Shown: positions 1 through 9,700 of the stretch, one piece after another
How positions within the stretch are numbered: position 1 is the stretch's first letter
How the letters are laid out: every line of letters starts with the position of its first letter
Assembly (NCBI RefSeq): GCF_006124995.1
Contig: NZ_QEWN01000111.1
Location: 50,507-114,506, forward strand
Source: Vibrio sp. Hep-1b-8
GTDB lineage: Bacteria; Pseudomonadota; Gammaproteobacteria; Enterobacterales; Vibrionaceae
Length of the DNA: 64,000 bases
Direction of reading: 5' to 3'
The notes under the pieces: model-generated
Databases searched by the model: none
Seen by the model: only the letters and a program-made list of their open reading frames with translations
What the model was told of the DNA's origin: nothing
Translations under genes and position numbers: made by a program

Positions 1-696
1 TCCAATCACCACTTTATCGACACCTTTAAGCCCGGTACCAATAAACTTAGCCAACCCCGAATTGGTCGGGATGTTATGCCGCATTAGCTGCGCACGACCA
101 AAACTTCGCGCCAATTGCTCTTCGCTCTGATTACGATCGATATCCACCTCAGAATCTGGGCGTACTAGGTCAATCACGCCGATAGTCGTGATGTCCATGT
201 TGCCGTCTTTATCCCAAGCTTTGAACCTGAATTGCAGTTGGTTGCCGATTTCGAATGCATAATCAGTGTCGGTCGAGCCATCCCAACTAATATCAATATC
301 GTTCGCAACCTCAGTACCTTCGATGACCTTAATCGGCTGAGATAGGCTGCGGTCTTGACCACGGAAAATCTCTATTTGATAGCGTTGCATGTAGTAGCTG
401 TAGTTTGAGCTGACGGTAAAGTTAACCTTGTCAGATAACTGTCCCTCTTTAACTTCTAGCTCATCACTCACACTTACATCGAGTACTGGTTCAAAACGGG
501 TAATATCTCGGCTAGCCCAAATAGCGCCCTCTTCGAGATAGATGCGTGAGCTGTCTTCCTGTTGATGAACTTCGACCTCAATACCCGTGGTATCTGTGTC
601 GATTTTTTCCAACTGACTGGTATCTTTTGCCACTGCCATAATGGGAATGGCTGCCATAATACTTACTGCCAAACGAGTCATTTTGAATTTATTCAT
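1..696 (-). CDS. Secreted protein paired with the giant DUF11-repeat protein, partial (C-terminus beyond the window)
   Basis: The reading frame is open from an ATG at 696 to the left edge, giving 232 residues without a stop. It starts with a typical Sec signal peptide (MNKFKMTRLAVSIMAAIPIMAVA, cleavage probably just after AVA), so the product is exported. The mature part is acidic, with short beta-strand-like stretches such as FEPVLDVSVSD, YQIEIFRG and LQFRFKAWDKDG, and reads like beta-sandwich or envelope-protein sequence. I do not recognise a named domain in the visible part. It lies 46 bp downstream of the giant repeat protein on the same strand, so the two are probably one operon, and a shared role at the cell surface is an inference from that. 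An OmpA-type or other outer-membrane anchor could lie in the missing part, but nothing here shows it. Confidence 0.8.
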   Translation of the reverse strand, partial: MNKFKMTRLAVSIMAAIPIMAVAKDTSQLEKIDTDTTGIEVEVHQQEDSSRIYLEEGAIWASRDITRFEPVLDVSVSDELEVKEGQLSDKVNFTVSSNYSYYMQRYQIEIFRGQDRSLSQPIKVIEGTEVANDIDISWDGSTDTDYAFEIGNQLQFRFKAWDKDGNMDITTIGVIDLVRPDSEVDIDRNQSEEQLARSFGRAQLMRHNIPTNSGLAKFIGTGLKGVDKVVIG

Positions 697-742
697 AATT
701 ATTCCGCCAATCGCGTCTGTTTGTCGTTATAGTTATTCACGA

Positions 743-3700
743 TTACTCTTTGTCCTCTACCGAGACACTGAAGTTAAACTTGGTCAGTTTGTTGGGAGAG
801 ATCCGTTGTACTCTTGGGTTTTCGCTGATGACTTTCATGCCTGTCGGCAATGAATCGGTATCAACCTTCACCAAGAAGTTCTTACCTTTTTTATCTAGAA
901 CCCACTGATCTGGTACATGGTAGCGACCGTACTGATCGGTTTCTATCACAATACCTTCTACTGTGAGTAGTCTTACACCAGGGATGCCATCCTCATAGAT
1001 CCCTTTGTTTTCTATGACGATTTCCCACAAGTAGTGATCACCATCTTTGAATAGGTTTCTGGTTACATCAAGATTTTCAGCAGATAACCCCTGTTGCTTA
1101 TCTCCAACATGGTTCGAACTAATATTGCCCTCTCGATCAAACACTAGGCGCGTTCCAGACTCAGTAATAACGCTAAAGCTGAATCCCTCTTTGGTCTTCG
1201 TTTCAAGCTGGAAACTCACCTTGTTGCTCGATGGTAAGGTACGGTTTTTAGACATCCCATATAGCTCGTCTATCTCATAACCAGCCACTAATACCGAATC
1301 AAACTGCTTTGACTGTTTTTTCGATTCGACCGCATGCCCATAGTTATGCTTAAATTCGCCAGCCTGATTAACCTGCACGCCATAGACATTACCCGTATGC
1401 TCACCTCTTGTATGACTACGGTCTTTAAGATGATGCTCTTTTCCATCACGAATCATCACTGTGGTGTTGGCAATATAATCTCTGTCACTGACGTTCGCAG
1501 ACAACTTTACTTCGAATGCGGTTGCATCAGCTTGGAAACCATCTTTGTTATGATCTTCAAACACTTTACCTATGATAGAAGCCGTGTCGAATACCTTATC
1601 TGGCATGACTTCAACCGTCGCGGTGGCGGTGTTTGATTTCTCTTCCAAAGCGCCCGTCACCTGACCTTCAGGTGGCGCCATTGCTACCGCTGAGTTGACG
1701 TACTTGCCGAATGTTGCGCCAACAGTCACACGCAGTAGGTAACGAATACGAACTTGCTCCGTGATGGTCTTGTCAGCACCGCCATAGGCCAACATATCAC
1801 CCACATTAAAGGTAAGCGTGCTCGTGACAGCTGGATCATCCGTGTTGATGACATCATCATTGGTATCAAACTGACCATCAGGACCGCTATTGGTGATCTC
1901 TGTGGAACCAGGAACATAAGCGAAGCCTGATGGGTAACGATCCACTAGCTTAACGTTCTTAAATTCTGATTCGTTGTTGTTGATGATGGTCACTTCATAC
2001 TCAACAACGTCGCCGACCTGCGCATCTGTTTTCAGCGCTTCTTTGGTCACCAGCAACTCACCTTCATTGTCAGCAAACTTCTTGACGTGAATAGTGACAT
2101 CATCCGATGCAGAAATGCCAGTCGCAGGGTCAGTGACAGTAAAGGTATTGGTGATGTTGTCATCCAAGCCTTTGTTCAATTCACCGGTAATCTTAATCAC
2201 ATAGCCATTACCCATGTAAGGCAACAGATCGAGTGAAAGCGCTCCATCGGGAAGCATCAGATCTTTATCGGTAAACTCGCCTTTCTTCTGACCACTCGGC
2301 CACTCTTCAATCGTTCCTTTCCAAGTGGTAAATAAGGCATTGCCGTTCGCCCCCACCAGCTTAGTGATTTCATCCACCATTTGTGCACCAGAAATGGTCG
2401 CCGATCCTTCATTGCTCACACGAAGAATGTAAGTCAGCTCTGAATCATCATTGGTGTACTCAGCGTTCTCACCTTTATCTGTGGTTTTGTCGATTGCAAA
2501 GCTGACAGCTTGAGGAGTGATCATCGCACTGACGGTTTCAACCGACACATTTCGTGTTGACGGCGTTGCAGATTGAGACTCGTCGATCTTATGCGTTGTG
2601 TTGATAATTTCACCCATAGCACGAGCATCTATGGTACCCGTGATCGCGATTTCAACTGTATCACCCGGAGCAATATCACCCGAGATATCAATGTCATCAT
2701 TGGCAGCCAATGTACCCACATTAATGTTGGTTCTAGGGTCGGTGCTTGTCGCAGTGATGTTCCAATCGGTAAAGGCATTAACAACTTCACGATCACCGCT
2801 GGTTACGTCCGGTTTAGTCGGAACTTTCATCCGAGAAATCGCATTTCTCAGCACGATATCGTTGGCAAAACCTTTACTGTCGTTAACTAGCGTGATGCGG
2901 AATGTCGCAGCTTGACCTGCCTTATAGATTGGGTTGTCCGCTGATTCACTGATCACGACGTTATCTGGTTCAGGGATTAGGCTTGCAACGGCAGTCGAAC
3001 GCTGTGGGCGACCACTGTTGTTGATTACCATCGATGCTTTGTTATCAATCTGTCCGTTAGCAAACTCATTCACTGTGCCTTTAATCACCAGCTCAAGAGT
3101 GTCGTTTGGCGCAAGATTGACGATCGAATCCACCTGTTTGTTGTCTCCGCTAGGATCTGGGGAAATCGTCGTCAGCTCGTTGCCTTTGTTGACTTCAATG
3201 TTCCAACTAGAAAACGCAGCTTCTTTTGCCCCATTCACGGTATCCACTACCATTGAATCAAGGAGATCTTTCAGTTGAATGCCAGCAACAAAGGCCTCGT
3301 TCTGGTTAGCAACAATGACACGGAAGACAGACTCTTTACCCGGTTCATAAGCCATTTCTGTCTCAGTTCCGGTTTCACCAACGTATTTTTCCAATGTCAG
3401 AGATACTGGGCGGTGCTTGATGATCGCCTCTGCATTTAACGTTGGCTGACCAGAAAACTCCACACTTACCTGGTTGATAATATCCGTCGTTGCATAACGG
3501 TTGACCGTACCATTTATCGTAAAGGTAACCGTGCTGTTCGGTGCAATGTCTGCAATAGTATCGATATCAGGATTGTTGCCGCTAGGCACAGACGTCAGTG
3601 ATGAAGTGACATCACTCAACTGTGTCTTCACTGTCCATGATTCAAATGCCGTGCCGTTCGAACCATCAACCAAAGTGACCAAGACATCGTTCATGATGTC

Positions 3701-6700
3701 TTTGATGATCACATCATTGGCGAAACCTTCTCCGCCATTGGTGATGGTTACGACAAACTGTGCACTCTGTCCGGCCTGATAGAATTCTTGGTCAGCGATT
3801 TTCGTCACCGATATATCTGCTGGCTTAGGCGTAATCGTGGCACTCGGCTCAAAATTTTTGCCATCGTACGCCACCTTGGCGGTGTTGACGATATCACCTA
3901 TCGCTTTGGCATCGACTTCGCCTTGAATCGTAAACGTAATCGTATCATTCGGCGCTAAGTCAATCGTCGCATTAATATCGCTGTTCCAAGCGTAACTGCG
4001 TTTATCCACCGATGTCATTGGATCGTTAGCGGAGTAACTGACTGTCCAGCGACTAAATGCTTGTCGGTCAACGCCATCGGCTGTCGATACCATGACCGCA
4101 GAAATCAAATCTTCCAGCACTATGTCATTGGCAAAGGCAGCATCCTTATTGACGATTTTGATTTCAAAGCCGTTAACCATTCCCGGAGTATAAAGTGGAT
4201 CGAGCGGCTCTTTTGTGACTTCAATCGTTGGAGTCAGTGGCGTACTGATCGCTTCATCTTCAAGCGTCTTACCATCGTATTCAAGCTGAACGACGTTTCG
4301 CACTTCGCCTATGATTTCAGGCTTGAGTTGCCCTTTGATCGTAATCGTCACAATGTCTTGCGGCGCAATATCAATGGTGTTGTCGATATAGTTACCCGAT
4401 AGTGCTGGCAAACTGGTGTTTCCATTGGAAGAGACGGCGCTAATTTCAATCGTTGCTGGGTCAAATACTGATATCGTACTGCCGTAGATCGTTTCCGCAC
4501 TGATACGATCAACTAAGTCCGTAACCTTCACATCGGTCGCCCATACTCGCTGTGTATTGGTCAACACTAGCGTATAAGTTAGGGTATCTTGCGCCTGATA
4601 AACACTCTTATCGACGGTTTTCGACACGGTCACTTCCGCATCCATCGGCAAATAAGTTGCCGTATCGTTAGCCCCGTCGACGTCATCAGCGGTGACACTC
4701 ACTTGGTTAGTAATGGCCCCGATCACATTGCTATTCACGGTGCCTTCAAGATGAAGCTGAATCTGAGAGCCGGGGGCGAGATTGAAATCACCACTAAACC
4801 CATCCGGTGCATCAAAAGCCGATTGGTCAATCACAATTGTTTTGCTTACCGAAGGATCTACGATGGTGATCGAACTGGTTGCACTATCCCATGAGTTGAA
4901 CACTCGACCTGGCAATAAACTGTCCACGACATCCGCTCGGATACTTGACGCGATATCTTCAACATGAAGATTTTGCAGATAACCCGCGCCGGTATTCTCA
5001 ATCACAATATCAAAGCCAATCGAATCACCAGGCGCATAAAGCGCTGGAGATAGCGAAGCTTGTTTCGTGACGGTCAGAGCACCTTGCTGAGGATAGATAA
5101 AATGCTGCTGTAAATCGTACTGTTTGTTGTCGACGTATAGCGTGTTACCAAACTTGCCAATCGCATCGTCTCTAACTTGACCTACCACTTCGATTTTAAG
5201 CACTGTCGGCTCGGTACCGGCCGCACCTAATTTGACGACGGCATCAATATCGCCGCTGGTCTGAATGGTACTCGCATCGTTGTGCGCAGCGCTGATATTC
5301 GACACAAACGTTGCGTTAGTCGTCCAAGATTTAAGTGCGGTCTGCATTGAACCATCAGCGGTCAGTACCGTAAATTTCGAAATCTCATCTTGAACACGCA
5401 CATCTGCATTCGAATCGGCTCGGTTGGCAACGTACATGGTATAACGCACTTCACCACCTGGCGTGTAACTTGGAGTATCAGTCGACTTAGCCGCGATAAT
5501 ATCGGCGTCACCTTGGCCAAGTACTATTGAGTTCGAGTCCTGACTGTCAACTTTCGCAATGTTAGTGATGGTACCGGTCGCATCGGCATCGACAATACCT
5601 ATCAGACCAAACACGACTTTATCGCCTGGCATCAGGTCGAAAGTGGCATCAAGAGGCATATTGCCTGAGTAGTTACCTGAAATAAAGAAACGATCGCTAC
5701 TCGGTTGTTCAATGATGGTGGTCGAAAGTCCACTGAATGCTTTGGCACCAGTCGATGTACTAATGGCATTGAGCTTATCGATAATCGCGACGTCATTGGC
5801 AATACCTTCACCACGGTTTTCGACCGTAATGGTGTAACTCACCTGACCAGCTGGATTGTATTCACAACCGCTGCCACTGTTCGATGGGAAGCTACAACTA
5901 CTGCCATCCGCAGTGGTATTGGTAACCAGTTTTTCGAACACGAGATCAGGAGCCACTGGAGGTATCTCTGGTGTTGCGACTTGGTGATTACCACCCGTTG
6001 CTTGGTTCGCGTCAATGGTACCCAGTGCGTCTGGTCTGATAGTGCCCTTGATCAAGAACTGAATCTCTTCTCTCGGTGCAATATCAGCGACGATGTCGAG
6101 ATCACCTGTTTTGTCATACGGAGGTAGATAGGTATCGATGTCACCATCTAAACCTGTAGAAATCGTATGCGTGATTTCAGTGTCCAACAATGCTTGGGTA
6201 ACATTGCCACCGAGCACTTCTACGGTAATGTTCGATAATAGGTCACGCAGTACAGCATTGTCGCGCCACACTGGCGTCGTATTGGTGACAGTAAACTGAT
6301 AAATGACTTCTTCGCCCGGTTTATATGTATCGCCATTCGAATAGGGTCTACCACCAATCGATACAATCTCTTTGCTGACATCTAGATTCGATGTTTCTGG
6401 ATTGATTTGCGACTTACCAAACCCAGCACCATTGTATTTAGGCTGAATGGTCACCGCAGTCACTGCATCATCGCGGATCCGGGATTCCATCTTAATATCA
6501 ATCCAACCATTGGCGGCAATCGACAACTTAGGAATATCAATATCCACATCGGTGCCACCTACGAATGAACCAATATCGGTCGTCACTTCATCAGATTTTG
6601 CAACCGAGACAAGCCAAGTAGCAGGTTGGTAAACCACGCCCTGCTGGTTGTCTGGTTGACCTGCGGCAATTTGCGCGAGCTTTGATTTCAGCTTGCTAAA

Positions 6701-9700
6701 CTCTTCACTCAGATTCGCGTTGTACTCAGTACCCTTACCTTTGTTTTCAAGACGCAGACGGTAAACCACTTTCTGCCCATCAACAGTATGGTTGTAGGTT
6801 CCCTTTTGCGTTGCATAACTAGCATCCGTGTAGGATTTATGCAGTTTTTCAACATTGGCTGGCAGCATATCTACCCTCTCTGACGGGAGATTATGCTTAC
6901 CATCAACCTTAGCAATATTTTGTATGGATCCGACCGCTTTATCCGACACATGCGCCTTAATCGTGTACTTAACGAAGGTGCCTGAAGGTTCAAAACTGCT
7001 CGCAGCGAGGTCAAACACCGTATCTATATTGGTGTTGTTGGCGACAGAACCCGCGTTTGACAGCGATGAACCATCAACGTCGGTATTGATCGTCCAACTC
7101 GTAAATGCTGGACCTGTTGTGCCATCGAAATATTCGGTTGAGATTCCCTGAATATCATCAAAGATGGCAATGTCTTGTAAGTGAACATTGTTTTTGTTTT
7201 TGAGCAGGATCTGATACTCGATGTAACCACCAGGTGTGTATCCACCCGAGAGCTCGGTGCTACCGTCAACATCGTATATTTTAGTCACATGCTTCTCAAA
7301 GTCATATTTCTCAGTGTCGGCCTTCGACTCAGCACTCACTGTGTCACCGTCGACCTTGAGCAAGTTGACAATAATACCTACCGCATTGGCATTAACTTTA
7401 GCACGAACAACATACTCAACCGTTTCACCAGCCGGAATTGAAGCATGCGTATTTATATCTTGGTTATTTACAATGGTTTTATCGAGATCGACTTCAGCAT
7501 GCGGATTGCCACCAACAACCTTAGGTTCTATCGTCCAACCTTCTGGAAAAGCAACGCCTTCGCTACCATCAAGCAAACTCACTTTGATAGTTGAAAGTGC
7601 GTCGACAACAGGAATATTGTATGCTCCGCCCTTACCATCATTTTTGATCGTGAGATGGTAAGTCAGCTCAGCACCTGGTTGATAGTTTTTCTGCTCGACT
7701 GTTTTAGTAAACGCTAGATGGTAGGCGTACGGTTCAACCGTAATTCCACCAATAGTGATATCCCCTACGGCATCGTCACGTACTACGCCTTCGACGGTAT
7801 AGAGGACATAATCTCCACCTGCAACGTCTATGGTTGTCGTGATGTTTTCATTGTCCTTAACCACACCATCTAGCGTGCCGTCCGTTGTGCCATCGCCACC
7901 ATCGCTGTCTTCTTTTTCAACCGCGACAGAGAAGGTGTCATTAAACGGGTTAGCATTCCTTCCATCTAAAAGCAGAACGCTTACTCCCTTAATGTTTTCA
8001 GCCACACGATAGTTATTGAAATAACCACGGTCAGAACTGACTTTTACTTTATAAGTCAGCGTGTCACCTGGTGCATAAAACGCACTCTTCTTACCATTGA
8101 CCAATAGTTCACGAGTCGTTGTGCCTCCACTATCCACTCGTTCCATTTCATGGTGCGACACATGCGACTCTTCCGAGACTTGTTTGTAATCACGGAAGAT
8201 GTAGGCGTTGTTGGCGATGATAGGCTCTAATATCCCTGCTGAATCACGAGAACCAACCACGTTGTCTTTGACTCGAGCTTTGATCTTAACAGTGCGCGTC
8301 TCGCCAGCTGCTAGAGAAAACGAGCTGCTAACACTACCTGGAGGATAGACAAGATCTTCTGTAGTTTGACCTTGCCAACCGGCACCGTCACCGTAATCAA
8401 ACTCCCAGTATTCAAATGGAGATTGGTCTTCATACTCTTCAAACTGATTGTTCTTCTTGTTGGCAAGTACCGACTTAATTTCCTTAATTGGATCAACAAG
8501 TTTCAGGTTGTCTGCCGTATTATCACTGTTGTTCTGTAAATAGATAAAGTAGGTCACATCCTGTCCCGGCGTGAAACGACTCACATCGGCAGTTTTTAGG
8601 ATAGACACGTTCAGTTTTGCGCCACCACTGCCACCAATTTCGGCGGTCGCGGATTGGTCAAGATTATTAACTGGGTCGTGGATCTCTACTGTGTTAGACA
8701 TTTCGTCTTTGCTGTAGTCATTTTTGACTAAACCGCGAATTTTATAGGTAACAAAACCCATCCCCTGAACCGTTTGAGGGTCAATATCAATACGGGTATC
8801 TATGTTACCGTTGTTGGGGTAGTTCGACTTCACATCAGGATAACTACCTGTTTTAAAAGGAGAGTTATTCTTATCTGTGATGGCCTGTATTGTCCATTCC
8901 GAAAACGCATTCATACCCGCGATATCATCAGTGACTTGCACTTCATTCGCGTAACCTGCACCACGGTTATAAACCGTGACATCAAACTCTACCCACTGCC
9001 CCGGAATAAACTCATTCTCTTTGGTGGTTTTTACTACGACAACATTGGGCGCTTTTGGATAAACCACAGCAGCATCTTGCATCCCTGACTGAGAGTCTGA
9101 ATCTGGAGTTTCAACTACGGCACTGTTGTCTATACGCTTATAGATAATTTCGTCACCATTACTGCGATCGATCTGAGCAGTAATGGTATAAACAACCTCA
9201 ACGTTTGGCGCAATCTGGGCGACGGTATCAAGATCTTTGTTATCTTCAAAAGTCCCGACCTTGGTGAAAGTACTATTGCCGTTTAGCAGTGGATCATCCG
9301 AAATAATCTCTGCATTGATCGTCCAAGAAGAGAAGACTTTTTTCGAAACGTTGTCTGGTTCAAGTAGGCCTGCCTCAATCGTCGAAATGCTATCTTTGAC
9401 TTTTACATTAGTGGCATAACCATTCCCTTTCGCATTGATAACACGCAGACGATAGGTGATCTGGTTTTCCATTTTGGAATAGCTGGTTTGATCGGTATGG
9501 AAGTTCGCATCGTTGTTTGTTTTTACTTCTTTGATCAGATTAATATTGAAATCTCGAGGATCCGAACCTCGGTCAGCATAGACGGAATCATCCACTTTCA
9601 CGCTGTTCTGAATATGACCATCCACCAATGGATTGGTCTTAGCTTCAATGGTGTAGATGACGTAACCGCGCGGCTCAATCGTTGCTTTTACATCCAGAAT